Positions 29,230 through 37,967 of a stretch of 43,876 bases of DNA are shown one piece after another. The stretch covers positions 1-43,876 of the forward strand of contig CALLCO010000097.1 of NCBI GenBank assembly GCA_937998695.1. Reading direction: 5' to 3'. Source of the stretch: Candidatus Ozemibacteraceae bacterium (GTDB lineage Bacteria; Muiribacteriota; Ozemobacteria; Ozemobacterales; Ozemobacteraceae). The position numbers and the translations under genes are program-made. A model generated the notes under the pieces. That model was not told the origin of the DNA and made no database searches. It saw only the letters and a list, made by a program, of their open reading frames with translations. Numbering within the stretch: the stretch's first letter is position 1; every line of letters starts with the position of its first letter.

Positions 29230-31348
29230 GGGGAACGTCGCCGTTCACCACCTCGGGAATCAGTACCCCCAGACGTTCGACGGGCAACCGGTCGTCGGCC
29301 AGCAGGTCGAGATCGCGACGCCAGGGGGCTCCAGGCGCGGCCATGGCCGCACCCGCCTCGACGACCTCGACGGCCGCGGCCGTTTCGGGCCAGGCCGACA
29401 ACCAGGTTTTGACCGGCTCCACCAGGTCGGCCGGGGCGATGATCCGACGATAGGCCAACACCCGAACCAGCGGGGGCAGCCCCAGCACATCGACCGGCCA
29501 TTCGTCGGTGGCGGGCACCGTCTCATACCAGCGCGGCCGGTGCAGCAACCGCAGGGTGTCGGCGGCCTGCACGCCCCGGCAGAACTCGCCGTCCGGCGGG
29601 AAGAAGGACTCGTTCCCGGCCGCATCGAGCAACCGGAACCGGTAGAACAGCGGCAGCGGATCGTTGGGCAGGAACGCGGCGAACCGGCCTCCGCCCAGGG
29701 TCATCGGCACCAGATACATCAGGCCGCGGGGTTGCCCCGCCTTGCGATAGGCGACCCAGAGACGCACCTGGGCCGGCGAGCGGTCTCGAACCAACGAAAC
29801 CGGCAGACTCACCGGAACCAGGCCGGCGGCCCATCCTCCACGAGGCGGCACGAAGCCCTCGGGTTCGTCGCCAGACTGGGCGGATAAAGCCGTCGCGGGC
29901 TCACCCCTCACCGCCCCGGAAGGCGATGCACCAGCGGGCCCGGCCGGCGCAGGGCGCCACAAGGCGGGCGGCCCCGAATCGGGGCGGCTGATCGAGACGC
30001 CCCCGGACACGACGTAGGGGGCCTCCTGGTCGACCGTCACCGTGATCAGGTTGGAATAGGGGCTCTCGTTGCCCTTGCTACCGCTGCCATCCCAGGTGGT
30101 GTCGGCGGCGCGGGCCACCAGCTGGTTCTGTCCGACCGCGGGCATCTCGACATCGGTGAAGGTGAAGGTGCCATCGGCGTTGGCGTTGGTGGTGGCGAGC
30201 TGGGTGGCCCCGCTGTACAGGGTCACCTTGAGCGGGGCACTGTGGTGGGGCGGATCGGTGACCGCGGTGCCGCGCACCGTGACCTTCCTGGAGTTGACAG
30301 GTTTCTTCAGCGGCTCGAGCACCGGCTCGTGGGGGGCGGTCCGGTCGGCAGTCACGGGGAACTCGGCACTAGAGGGGGAAACATTGCCGAGCGGGTCGAT
30401 CCGGCGGGCGGTGTACCGGTGATTTCCCTCGGGGATGCCCACAATCGTCGCCGTCCAGGAGTCGCCGTTGGCGGGAATGCCGACGGTGGCCACCACCGTT
30501 CCCCCTTCCAGGATCTCGACCTTCTGGGCTCCCGATTCGGGCGGTACTGAGCCGCTCAGGGTCAGACTCTCGGTGCGGAACGGGGTGTTCGGCGAACAGG
30601 ACAGGATGACCGGGGGGCCATCGGCTCCGGCATCGACCTGGAAGGCGGTCTGGGCGGTCGAGGAGTTGCGCCCCGACGCTGGCTCAGTGTCGTCGAAGCC
30701 CTGGACCCGCACGGTGTAGACCCCCGCCGCGGTGCCGGCGGGGACGGTGATCGTGTATTGGTTGCTCGAATACGGGGCCGCTTCGGGGCTGGAGGGGGTC
30801 GGACTGCCCCAGCTCCCCGGCGAGATAGTGAAGACGGGCGGCCCGGCGAGCGGCTCATCGGACGTGAAGGCCAGGGTCACGGTGTTGAAGCCATTCTGCG
30901 GGGAAACGATCGCCCCGGAGGTAACCCGCAGGTCGAGCCGCGGGGCCGTGCGATCGAGCAGCAGGGTGCCGGCGGCGGGAGCATCGGGGGAAGGTTGGGC
31001 GTTGACTACGGCCGTCTCGAGGATGGAGACGGCGAAGGTGACCGCATCGCCGGCCAGACCGGAAGCCGAGATGGCGAAGCTCGTCGAGGTTCCGCTGGTG
31101 TTAGCGGTGCCGATGGCGACCCCACCGGCTTTGAAGGTGGCCGCGAACGGCGGGGTGTCTCCCTGCCAGGAGGCGGTCAGATGTACGGTCTGGCCGTTGT
31201 TGTAGCGTTTGGTGAGATCGGTGGGGGTCGTGATGGTACAGGAGGGGTTGGTGATGGCCGCCCACAGGGGCCCGGCCAGGAAGGCCAGCCCAGCGGCCAG
31301 CACCAGAACGCGGAGGGAACGGTGATCAGCGAAACAGCGGCTGTTCAT
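29129..31348 (-). CDS. Secreted Ig-like multidomain surface protein
   Basis: 739 residues; AAAGGAGG sits before the ATG at 31348. Signal peptide ending GPLWA. Four or five repeated beta-sandwich units of about 90-100 residues follow, each opening with a T-A-P/D-R-T-A-P boundary: LDRTAPRLDLRVTSGAIVSP, VILSCSPNTPFRTESLTLSG, TADRTAPHEPVLEPLKKPVN and VDQEAPYVVSGGVSISRP. They carry the x-x-G-x-Y/F-T-V-x-V-x-G-x-D endings of bacterial Ig-like/cadherin-like domains. A Pro/Ala linker (about 455-515) leads to a last domain of some 220 residues with VRLWVAYRKAGQPRGLMYLV, which I do not recognise. Probably a cell-surface or matrix protein. Its 3' end overlaps the convergent thiamine pyrophosphokinase gene by about 100 bp. 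Confidence 0.78.
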   Translation of the reverse strand: MNSRCFADHRSLRVLVLAAGLAFLAGPLWAAITNPSCTITTPTDLTKRYNNGQTVHLTASWQGDTPPFAATFKAGGVAIGTANTSGTSTSFAISASGLAGDAVTFAVSILETAVVNAQPSPDAPAAGTLLLDRTAPRLDLRVTSGAIVSPQNGFNTVTLAFTSDEPLAGPPVFTISPGSWGSPTPSSPEAAPYSSNQYTITVPAGTAAGVYTVRVQGFDDTEPASGRNSSTAQTAFQVDAGADGPPVILSCSPNTPFRTESLTLSGSVPPESGAQKVEILEGGTVVATVGIPANGDSWTATIVGIPEGNHRYTARRIDPLGNVSPSSAEFPVTADRTAPHEPVLEPLKKPVNSRKVTVRGTAVTDPPHHSAPLKVTLYSGATQLATTNANADGTFTFTDVEMPAVGQNQLVARAADTTWDGSGSKGNESPYSNLITVTVDQEAPYVVSGGVSISRPDSGPPALWRPAPAGPAGASPSGAVRGEPATALSAQSGDEPEGFVPPRGGWAAGLVPVSLPVSLVRDRSPAQVRLWVAYRKAGQPRGLMYLVPMTLGGGRFAAFLPNDPLPLFYRFRLLDAAGNESFFPPDGEFCRGVQAADTLRLLHRPRWYETVPATDEWPVDVLGLPPLVRVLAYRRIIAPADLVEPVKTWLSAWPETAAAVEVVEAGAAMAAPGAPWRRDLDLLADDRLPVERLGVLIPEVVNGDVPLRDLPDSERLPAGPEWEQLRDAIRFRQLHAPAP

Positions 31349-31741
31349 GGGGTTCCTCCTTTAGGGGGCCGGGGAAGGCGACGCCCCGGCTGGGGCGGTT
31401 TCCCGCCCCTGGTGGGGCGCGGGGGGCCCTGCCGGGAGAAGATCGGCTGTCCGGGTCGGGGATGGGACTGGAAGAGTTTCCGACCCAGAAGGGTGTTCTG
31501 TCGGTTGGCGATGCCCTTCATGGCCTGCTCCACTTTTTTAATTGTACTTCCCGGGGGGTGGGGTGCCTCACCGCCAGGCCCTCTTACCCTGTGGTTCACC
31601 GAAAAATCACCGGGCTTCCTCTTCCAGTATCGAAAAAAATGCAATGATACCTTCCGTTCCCCCCCGAGAATCCGTAAAATGGAAATAACCCTTCATTTTT
31701 CGGAGGGCCATAAGCACACAAGGAGACAAAGAGTCGCCCCC
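31349..31741. other. 393-bp divergent intergenic region
   Basis: It separates the Ig-like gene (minus) from the first clostripain gene (plus). A weak candidate TAAAAT at 31675-31680 points to the plus gene and TACAAT at 31546-31541 to the minus gene; neither has a good -35. The segment 31530-31700 is AT-richer than the surroundings. I see no gene in it. Confidence 0.4.
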
Positions 31742-33136
31742 ATGAAGCGAGTATCCAGTATCATTCTCCCCCTGCTCCTGACCATCGCCATCGCTTTGCC
31801 GTCGTTCGCCGAAGAGGCCACGGTGGCGGCCACCCCCAAAGAATGGACCCTCGCCGTCTTCCTCAACGGCGACAACAACCTCGACCCCTTCGGCCTCGAA
31901 GACATGAAAGAGATGTCGGCGGTCGGTTCCAACGACTGGTTGAACATGGTGGTCCTGATGGACCGCGAGAACGGCCCCGCCGCCCTGTATTACATCGAGA
32001 AAGGCAACATCAAGAAACTCAAGGACATGGGCGAGCTCGACATGGGCGATTACAAGCAGCTCGTGGCCTTCGCCCGCCTGGTGGCGAATGATTTCCCCGC
32101 CAAACGCTACATCCTCGGCATCTGGAATCACGGCAGCGGCTGGAAGAACGCCGGGAAGAAGGTCTTCCGCGGCATCAGCTACGACGATCAGAGCGGCAAC
32201 CACATCACCACCGCCCAGTTGGGGTTGGCCCTGCGCGAGATCAAGGGCATCTTCGGGCACAACATCGACATCCTGAACTTCGACGCCTGCCTGATGCAGA
32301 TGGCCGAGGTCATCTACGCCTGCCGCGGCACCGTCGACTACATCGTCGCCTCCGAGGAAGTCGAACCGGGGAAGGGCACACCGTATGACGACGTGTTCAA
32401 ACATCTGACCCCCTCCATCAAGACCGACACATTCGCCAAGACGTGGGTCAAGGCCTTCGTGTCGTCTTACTCCGGAGGCAGCCAAGGGCATGACGACTGC
32501 ACCCAATCCGCCATCGACGTGGCCGCCATGGAAAAGGTCTACGACGCCATCAACGGCTTCGCCAAAGCCACCATGAGCGGGAAATTCACCACCCAGTTCG
32601 CCCAGGCCCTTCAGAAGGTGCAGCGATTCTCCTATCCCGAGAACGTCGACCTCATCCACTTGGCCACCCTTCTCAAGAAATCGATCCCCGAGACCGGTAT
32701 GCAGACCGCTTGCGGCAAGCTGATCAGCGCCTGCCAGGCGGCCGTCATCGCCAATCGTTCCAACGGGTCCGCCCTGCGCAACGCCAAGGGTCTGGCCATC
32801 TACCTGCCGCACGACTATTATCTCGAGAACGGCTACACCCATCTCGAGTTCGCCAAGGCCACCATGTGGGACGAAATGATCCTCGACCTGGGCAAGAAGA
32901 CCACCGCCGCCACCCTGGTGGCCTCGGTCGAAAAGGGCGACCTGGCCGAACTGCGGAAGTTTGTGGCCAACGCCGCCGAGCAGAACCCGGAGGTCACCGC
33001 CTTCGTGATCCAGGAGCTGAACTTCCGGCTGCACAGCGAAGGCGGGCTGCCCGCCTCCCTCGTCGCAGAGGTCAGCGCCCTCCTCGCCCAGCTTCAGGGG
33101 TCCGTGACCCGCTCCCGCGCCCGCGCCTCTCGTTGA
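31742..33136 (+). CDS. Exported clostripain-like cysteine protease (C11), copy 1
   Basis: 464 residues. A signal peptide (MKRVSSIILPLLLTIAIALP) precedes the C11 core KEWTLAVFLNGDNNLDPF. Catalytic His130 lies in WNHGSGW and Cys183 in NFDACLMQMAE, the dyad of the clostripain/caspase-like clan CD. The NGDNNLD and SYDDQSGNHIT motifs of the family are also present. C11 enzymes cleave after Arg/Lys and usually mature autocatalytically. The C-terminal helix-rich third (from about 350) is shared with copy 2; its last residues (GSVTRSRARASR) are basic. AAGGAG lies about 14 bases before the ATG, farther than usual. Copy 2 begins 161 bp downstream with its own promoter. Confidence 0.92.
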   Translation: MKRVSSIILPLLLTIAIALPSFAEEATVAATPKEWTLAVFLNGDNNLDPFGLEDMKEMSAVGSNDWLNMVVLMDRENGPAALYYIEKGNIKKLKDMGELDMGDYKQLVAFARLVANDFPAKRYILGIWNHGSGWKNAGKKVFRGISYDDQSGNHITTAQLGLALREIKGIFGHNIDILNFDACLMQMAEVIYACRGTVDYIVASEEVEPGKGTPYDDVFKHLTPSIKTDTFAKTWVKAFVSSYSGGSQGHDDCTQSAIDVAAMEKVYDAINGFAKATMSGKFTTQFAQALQKVQRFSYPENVDLIHLATLLKKSIPETGMQTACGKLISACQAAVIANRSNGSALRNAKGLAIYLPHDYYLENGYTHLEFAKATMWDEMILDLGKKTTAATLVASVEKGDLAELRKFVANAAEQNPEVTAFVIQELNFRLHSEGGLPASLVAEVSALLAQLQGSVTRSRARASR

Positions 33137-33203
33137 TCGTCTCCCGCCAGACCCTGACCGCCAGAGGGCGGACCGGGTTTGGCGGTTCTCCGTTGCATAC
33201 TGG

Positions 33204-33232
33204 TTGACACCTGGTTTCCCTCCCCCTATAAT
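33204..33232 (+). promoter_or_regulatory. Perfect sigma-70 consensus promoter of clostripain-like copy 2
   Basis: TTGACA (33204-33209), 17-bp spacer, TATAAT (33227-33232), the best match in the window. The predicted +1 is near 33239, leaving a 59-nt leader with a hairpin and a strong AAGGAG site. Confidence 0.85.
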
Positions 33233-33241
33233 GGGCCGTAT

Positions 33242-33257
33242 CTGACCGATTGGTCAG
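33242..33257 (+). promoter_or_regulatory. 5'-leader hairpin of clostripain-like copy 2
   Basis: CTGACC-GATT-GGTCAG, a perfect 6-bp stem with a 4-base loop, starting about 3 bases after the predicted +1. Such 5' stems are known to stabilise mRNAs; the short palindrome could also be an operator. Confidence 0.5.
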
Positions 33258-33297
33258 GCGAGTATCGAGAAGCTCAGAAGTCAGTAAGGAGTATAAG

Positions 33298-34644
33298 ATG
33301 AAGCGTGTAGTATGTATTGCCGTCCTGTTCTTCCTCGTCGCTTGCGCGGTCGCCCCCGTCCACGCCGCTGCCAAAAAGGAATGGACCATCATGGTCTTCC
33401 TGAACGCAGACAACAACCTCGACCCCTATGGCGTGGAAGACATGAAGGAAATGGCGAAGATCGGCAGCAGCGATTTCGCCAACATCGTCGTTCTCATCGA
33501 CCGCGAGAAGGGCCCCGCCAGCCTCAACTACATCGAGAAGGGCAAGATCACCCTCCTCAAAGAGATGGGCGAGATCGACATGGGCGATTACAACGTCCTC
33601 GTCGACTTCGTGAAGAACACCGCCGCCGCCTACCCCGCCAACCACTACGCCGTCATCGTCTGGAACCACGGCTCCGGCTGGAAAGACGGGAATGGGGCGA
33701 TCATCAAGGGCATCTCCTACGATGACGAGAGCGGCAACCACATCACCACCAACCAGCTGACCACCGCCTGCCGGCAGATCAAGGCGGCGCTGGGCAAGAA
33801 CCTCGACATCTTCGCTTTCGACGCCTGCCTCATGCAGATGGCCGAAGTCGCCCATGCCATGCCCGGCGTCGATTACATCGTCGCCTCCGAGGAAGTGGAA
33901 CCGGGCGCGGGCTGGCCCTATGATGGCGTGTTGAGCGGCCTGACCAAGACCTCCACCCCCGCCCAGTTCGCCGCCCACATCGTCAAGGCCTACGCCGCCT
34001 CCTACAACGGCGGGTCCCAGGGCAGCTCCTCCACCACCCAGTCCGCCCTCGAGATGAAAAACTACGGTGCGTTCAAAGACGCCATCGACGGCTTCGCCAA
34101 AGCCGCCATGGCCGGCAACTACGCCACCCAGTTCAAAGACGCCCTCAACAAGGTGCAGAAGTTCTACTACCGCACCAACATCGACCTGCCCCACTTCGTC
34201 GAACTGCTGAAGGTCTCGATCAACGATGTCGGGTTCCAGACCGCCTGCGACAAGCTTCTCGCCGCCAGCGCCAAACTGATCATCGCCAACGGGCTCAGCG
34301 GCTACAGCACCAAGAACGCCAAGGGCCTGGCCATCTACTTCCCGGCCAGCAGCTACAGCTTCTCCGCCTCCTACAACGATCTCGCCTTCGCCCAAGACAC
34401 CCTGTGGGACGAAATGGTCCAAGACTTCTACAAGAAAACCACCACCACTACCGTCGTGGCCGATGTCGAGAACGGTGACCTCAGCTCCCTCATGGCCTAC
34501 GTCTCCACCGCCAACGAGAACAACCGCGAAGTCAGCGCCCACCTGATCAACAAGCTGAACTTCCGGGTCTTCGCCGAAGGCGGGCTCGACCACTCCACCC
34601 AGGATTCGGTCCGCAACCTGATCGCCGAGTTGAAGACCAAGTAA
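33298..34644 (+). CDS. Exported clostripain-like cysteine protease (C11), copy 2
   Basis: 448 residues; AAGGAG 6-7 bases before the ATG. Signal peptide MKRVVCIAVLFFLVACAVAP. The C11 core is nearly colinear with copy 1: KKEWTIMVFLNADNNLDPYG, catalytic His124 in WNHGSGW, Cys177 in AFDACLMQMAE, and SYDDESGNHITT. The C-terminal part keeps the copy 1 plan (NAKGLAIYFPASSYSFSASY, LWDEMVQDFYKKTTTTTVVA). The two copies are clear tandem paralogues. This one has a far stronger promoter and Shine-Dalgarno site, so it is probably the main product. Exported Arg/Lys-specific proteases can process surface proteins or feed on peptides. Confidence 0.94.
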   Translation: MKRVVCIAVLFFLVACAVAPVHAAAKKEWTIMVFLNADNNLDPYGVEDMKEMAKIGSSDFANIVVLIDREKGPASLNYIEKGKITLLKEMGEIDMGDYNVLVDFVKNTAAAYPANHYAVIVWNHGSGWKDGNGAIIKGISYDDESGNHITTNQLTTACRQIKAALGKNLDIFAFDACLMQMAEVAHAMPGVDYIVASEEVEPGAGWPYDGVLSGLTKTSTPAQFAAHIVKAYAASYNGGSQGSSSTTQSALEMKNYGAFKDAIDGFAKAAMAGNYATQFKDALNKVQKFYYRTNIDLPHFVELLKVSINDVGFQTACDKLLAASAKLIIANGLSGYSTKNAKGLAIYFPASSYSFSASYNDLAFAQDTLWDEMVQDFYKKTTTTTVVADVENGDLSSLMAYVSTANENNREVSAHLINKLNFRVFAEGGLDHSTQDSVRNLIAELKTK

Positions 34645-34666
34645 GACCTCCCCCGGTCCATCCCTG

Positions 34667-34696
34667 CACGCCACGGGCCCCCCGGCCCGTGGCGTG
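34667..34696 (+). terminator. Terminator of clostripain-like copy 2
   Basis: Perfect 13-bp stem CACGCCACGGGCC/GGCCCGTGGCGTG with a CCCC loop, 23 bp after the stop, followed by TCGTTTCG. Confidence 0.8.
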
Positions 34697-34717
34697 TCGT
34701 TTCGCCGTTAAAAGCAA

Positions 34718-34750
34718 GTCCCCCGCCACGAGCGAACCCGGGCGGGGGAC
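34718..34750 (-). terminator. Terminator of the coiled-coil gene
   Basis: 10-bp stem GTCCCCCGCC/GGCGGGGGAC with a 13-base loop. On the minus strand it is followed by TTGCTTTTAA. It lies 66 bp after the stop of the coiled-coil gene. Confidence 0.75.
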
Positions 34751-34815
34751 AAGGTCGGTCACGGGGGAAAGCAGGCGGCTCTTCTTCGATAATCCGTAGG
34801 GGAGAGGGGACGAGG

Positions 34816-35109
34816 TCAGGGCTGGGCTTTGTCGACCTGCTCCTGAAGTTCGGCCAGCTTCTGGCGCATTTCCTGGATCTGGTTCATGAGTTCCTGAGCC
34901 TTTTCCTGGTCAGCGGCAGTGCCTTCCTCGTTGAGGCGGCGCAGCTCGGCCTGGGCTTCCTTCAGGGCTTTCTGGAGTTCCTTGATTTCCTGTCCGATTT
35001 CGAACAGCTCGTGCTTGCTCATGGCCTGGGCGGCCACGGTGGCGACGAGAACCATGATGAACGAACAAACGGTGACAGCAGCGATCCGGCGAATGCCGTG
35101 ATTGGACAT
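34816..35109 (-). CDS. Small exported coiled-coil protein
   Basis: 97 residues; GGGAGG precedes the ATG at 35109. A signal peptide (residues 1 to about 29, ending VAAQAMS) is followed by about 60 residues of heptad-type helix: LFEIGQEIKELQKALKEAQA, ELRRLNEEGTAADQEKAQEL and MNQIQEMRQKLAELQEQVDK. There is no lipobox Cys at the cleavage site and no C-terminal Lys for peptidoglycan linkage, so it is not Lpp. It resembles small periplasmic helical proteins that may oligomerise or chaperone. Role unknown. It has a strong terminator and looks monocistronic. Confidence 0.8.
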   Translation of the reverse strand: MSNHGIRRIAAVTVCSFIMVLVATVAAQAMSKHELFEIGQEIKELQKALKEAQAELRRLNEEGTAADQEKAQELMNQIQEMRQKLAELQEQVDKAQP

Positions 35110-35232
35110 GGTTGTTCCTCCCGGTGAAAGTATTGGCGATCTACTCGATACTCAATCCTTCTCGCAGGAGGTGAAGAGCTCACCAGTTGTCAAAGAGCCA
35201 AGAGCCCTCTTTCACCCGAGATGACTCCCTCA

Positions 35233-35263
35233 GAGTACCATATCGAGAGTACCATATCGGTAC
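35233..35263. promoter_or_regulatory. Tandem GAGTACCATATCG repeats upstream of the double-HTH gene
   Basis: Two 13-bp copies (35233-35245 and 35247-35259) 14 bp apart; the second is part of the inverted repeat GTACC-ATATC-GGTAC (35249-35263). AGTACCAT recurs at 35504-35511 near the predicted start of the regulator transcript. This suggests binding sites for a dimeric regulator. TTGACG at 35482-35487 may be its -35. The rest of the 475-bp gap 35110-35584 shows nothing else. Confidence 0.5.
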
Positions 35264-35584
35264 AGACCCGTCAAGGTTGCCAACCCGCCGGAAATACTCC
35301 TGTCAGGCGCTTTGGCATGGCAACCGATGGCCATGGCTCATGTATGTTCGCCGCTTCCGGGAACGATCGATTCGAGGAGGATCGACTCGGGGGAAATCCC
35401 ATGTCGTTGACACGGGCCATTCGGATCTCGCTCGGGACAGCGGAGACCTAGCGGCACGGCTTTGGTCCCAATCACCACATCTTGACGCTGTTCGTCCCAA
35501 TCTAGTACCATGGACCGGAATCCGGCGGCCGCCGGTTCTTGCCGAACCGCATCCGGCCACATTCCGACCGCACAGAGGACTGAT

Positions 35585-36511
35585 GTGAACGCGAAGAGCA
35601 ACACCAAGACCGTCGACGAGGTTTGTCCCGTCCCCCCCTGGGAGCCAAAGCATCTGCTCAAGCTGGTCCGCTACCTGGCCGTCTCGCAGGCAGAACTGGC
35701 TCGTCTGATCGGCATCTCCTACTCGACCCTCCGCGCCTGGATCGGAGGTCGCACCCAGGCCCCGTCGGTCCGCACGAGCGACAACCTCCGGAAATTCGAG
35801 AAGCAGATTCCCCAACTACGGAAGGCCGCCCTGGCCAAGCTGGCCGCCCGCCAGGAAAAGGAGAGCCGCCGCGCTTCCCGCCTGGGTAAACCGTGGCCGG
35901 TCAACCGCATCCGGTCGTTCATGCACACCTGGGGCATGACCCAATCCGAGTTCGCCATCTTCTGCAACGTCAGCTACGATTCCGTCACCTCGTGGAGCCG
36001 CGGTCGACGCCGGCTCGTCCGCAAGCAGACCGCCGCCCACATCGAGGCCGCCGAGCAGGCCGCCCGCAAGCGGGGGTTCCCCGTTGTCGGGCCCAACGTC
36101 AAGAAGCATCCCTGGTCGGGGTTGAAGGCCTTCTCCTTCAAGAACCGCCTGATGCACCGCCTGGGCGAGATTCCCAAGTCGCTGGTGGGCACCTACAGCA
36201 TCCGGGCGGCCGAAGCCGCGCCCGGTCGCTTCCTCAAGGGGAAACCCACCGACCGCCTCGTCATCAAGAAAGGGCCGCACCGCCAGACCCTCGAGGTCAA
36301 GGTCACCTTCAACAAGACCACCCTCAACCTGACCGGCACCTGGCAAAAACTGGGCGGGCTCGATTATCTCGCGCTGACCGCCCACGCCGACGATCCCCGC
36401 TTCTTCCAGGGACGGGCGGGGTGCCTGACCCCCGGCCAGACCCTGCTGCGCCTCAGCCTCTGGTCACCCCAGAAGAACCTCCCCCTCCGCTTCCTGGCCG
36501 CCGGGAAATAG
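35585..36511 (+). CDS. Double helix-turn-helix DNA-binding protein
   Basis: 308 residues from the GTG at 35585, preferred over the ATG at 35510 because AGAGGA lies 5 bases upstream. Two XRE-type HTH domains are visible. HTH1, about 28-75, reads LVRYLAVSQAELARLIGISY then STLRAWIGGRTQAPS. HTH2, about 125-165, reads HTWGMTQSEFAIFCNVSYDS then VTSWSRGRRRLVR. Both follow the Q-x-E-x-A-x-x-x-x-V/I-S-x-x-S/T-V/L-x-x-W pattern. A beta-rich domain of about 120 residues follows (LVGTYSIRAAEAAPGRFLKG, KVTFNKTTLNLTGTWQKLGG, DYLALTAHADDPRFFQGRAG) with no recognised ligand site. Tandem GTACCAT-type repeats upstream suggest autoregulation. Confidence 0.72.
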   Translation: MNAKSNTKTVDEVCPVPPWEPKHLLKLVRYLAVSQAELARLIGISYSTLRAWIGGRTQAPSVRTSDNLRKFEKQIPQLRKAALAKLAARQEKESRRASRLGKPWPVNRIRSFMHTWGMTQSEFAIFCNVSYDSVTSWSRGRRRLVRKQTAAHIEAAEQAARKRGFPVVGPNVKKHPWSGLKAFSFKNRLMHRLGEIPKSLVGTYSIRAAEAAPGRFLKGKPTDRLVIKKGPHRQTLEVKVTFNKTTLNLTGTWQKLGGLDYLALTAHADDPRFFQGRAGCLTPGQTLLRLSLWSPQKNLPLRFLAAGK

Positions 36512-36639
36512 CAGCCAGCCTCCATTAACCCTGTTCACGCAGCTTGGCGGGTCGATCGCGATTCGACCTGCCACATTGCGGCGTTGGCCCCATGGCATTC
36601 CAGGGGGAGGAACAGTTTGCCCTTTGCCCCGAAGCGGGT

Positions 36640-37965
36640 TCAGGCCTTCCAGGAGGCGATGCGGCCGCCGGCGATGACCCGGTCGCCCTGGAAGAGCACG
36701 GCCGACTGACCGGGAGTGATGGCGCGGGCCGGCTGGTCGAGAGCGACCTTCCAGGGGCCGATCACCGGCGCGGCCAACAGCCGCCCCGGCACGGGCCGGG
36801 CGCGGTGGCGGATCTGCACGAGCACGGGCTCTCCAGCCGGGAGAACTGAAGCGGCCGGCGGCGGCCCCACGGGGTGCGTGGCGAAACCATCTCCGTGAGG
36901 CCACTGCCCCGCTTCTTCCCTCCGCGACTCCGCGCAGGAGCCGATGGGCTCGATCCTGGGCCTCGGGCACGGTTCCCCCAAATCCTCAGTCGGGGGGATT
37001 GGCGCCGCGGTGGAACAGCCCCCTTCGTCAGGCGGCAGCGGCTTCCCGGCCAGGCAGTTGACCGGGTCGAGGCACAGGGAGCGACCCAGCAGGTCGGATT
37101 CTTCCCCGACCCTGACCACATGGCGGGCCGGATCGAGACCGATGACGAACAGCCGCCGCCCGTGTCCCCCGCCCAGACCGCGGCGCTGCCCGACGGTGTA
37201 GCCAAGATACCCGGTGTGGGTGCCGACCTGGTTGCCCCGGGCATCGACGAGCGGCCCCGGCTGGAAGCCGGGATGGTCGGCCGGCAGCATCCGGCGCAGG
37301 AAGCCGATATACTCCCCGTCGGGAATGAAGCAGATCTCCTGCGATTCGGGCCGGCGGGCGTTGGCCAGGCCGGCGCGCTCGGCCAGAGCCCGCACCTCGG
37401 CCTTGGTCAGCCCGCCCAGAGGCAATCGCAGACCGGCCAGCACCGGCCGCGGAATCTGCCAGAGGAAATAGGCCTGGTCCTTGGCCCCATCGAGACCCCG
37501 ATGCAACGCCCACCCCCCTTCGGGCGCGGGAAGAACCCGCGCGTAGTGGCCGGTGGCCAACGCCCGATACCCCAGGCGGCGGGCGTGATCGAGCAGATAC
37601 GGGATCTTGACGGTGGCGTTGCAGACGACGCAGGGATTGGGCGTGCGGCCGGCCGCGTATTCCCGGACGAAATCGTCAATGACCTCGATCCGAAACTGCT
37701 CGGACACATCGAGCACCAGGTGGGGAATGCCGAGTCGCCCGGCCACCGCCCGCGCCGCCTCGACCCCTTCCAGACCGCAGCAACTCTTCGGCCCGCCGGG
37801 CAGGTCACCGTAGCAGAAGGTCTTGAGGGTGACCCCAGCGATCTCGAACCCCTGCTCGCGCAGCAGCACGGCCGCCACGGCCGAATCGACTCCCCCCGAG
37901 AGGGCGACCAGCACCGGTCCGTCGGCAGCTCCAGGCCCGCCCGGGCCAGGCAGAGGCCGGGCCAT
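36640..37965 (-). CDS. mnmA: tRNA-specific 2-thiouridylase MnmA with an insertion
   Basis: 441 residues from the ATG at 37965, 2 bp after the permease stop. MnmA makes 2-thiouridine at tRNA position 34. It has the PP-loop SGGVDS (23-28), catalytic Cys112 in TPNPCVVCN, the second Cys212 in SQEICFIPDGEY, GHYARV, and the C-terminal GYTVGQRRGLG and VIGLDPA motifs. Residues about 312-378 are an unusual Pro/Glu/Gly/Cys-rich insertion (EDLGEPCPRPRIEPIG, SRREEAGQWPHGDG) between two strands of the C-terminal beta-barrel, where usual proteins have a short loop. Normal length is about 360-370. The core looks functional. Co-transcription with an ABC exporter seems incidental. Confidence 0.93.
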   Translation of the reverse strand: MARPLPGPGGPGAADGPVLVALSGGVDSAVAAVLLREQGFEIAGVTLKTFCYGDLPGGPKSCCGLEGVEAARAVAGRLGIPHLVLDVSEQFRIEVIDDFVREYAAGRTPNPCVVCNATVKIPYLLDHARRLGYRALATGHYARVLPAPEGGWALHRGLDGAKDQAYFLWQIPRPVLAGLRLPLGGLTKAEVRALAERAGLANARRPESQEICFIPDGEYIGFLRRMLPADHPGFQPGPLVDARGNQVGTHTGYLGYTVGQRRGLGGGHGRRLFVIGLDPARHVVRVGEESDLLGRSLCLDPVNCLAGKPLPPDEGGCSTAAPIPPTEDLGEPCPRPRIEPIGSCAESRREEAGQWPHGDGFATHPVGPPPAASVLPAGEPVLVQIRHRARPVPGRLLAAPVIGPWKVALDQPARAITPGQSAVLFQGDRVIAGGRIASWKA

Positions 37966-37967
37966 GC

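Noticed and set aside
30758-31741. Long N-terminal extension of clostripain-like copy 1
   Set aside because: The frame is open only by chance antisense to the Ig-like gene; a signal peptide begins at the ATG at 31742.
33157-33186. Possible terminator between the two clostripain-like genes
   Set aside because: ACCGCC/GGCGGT is only a 6-bp stem with a long loop and no T-run.
35221-35451. 76-codon frame upstream of the double-HTH gene
   Set aside because: It reads through the tandem operator-like repeats and shows no protein-like pattern.
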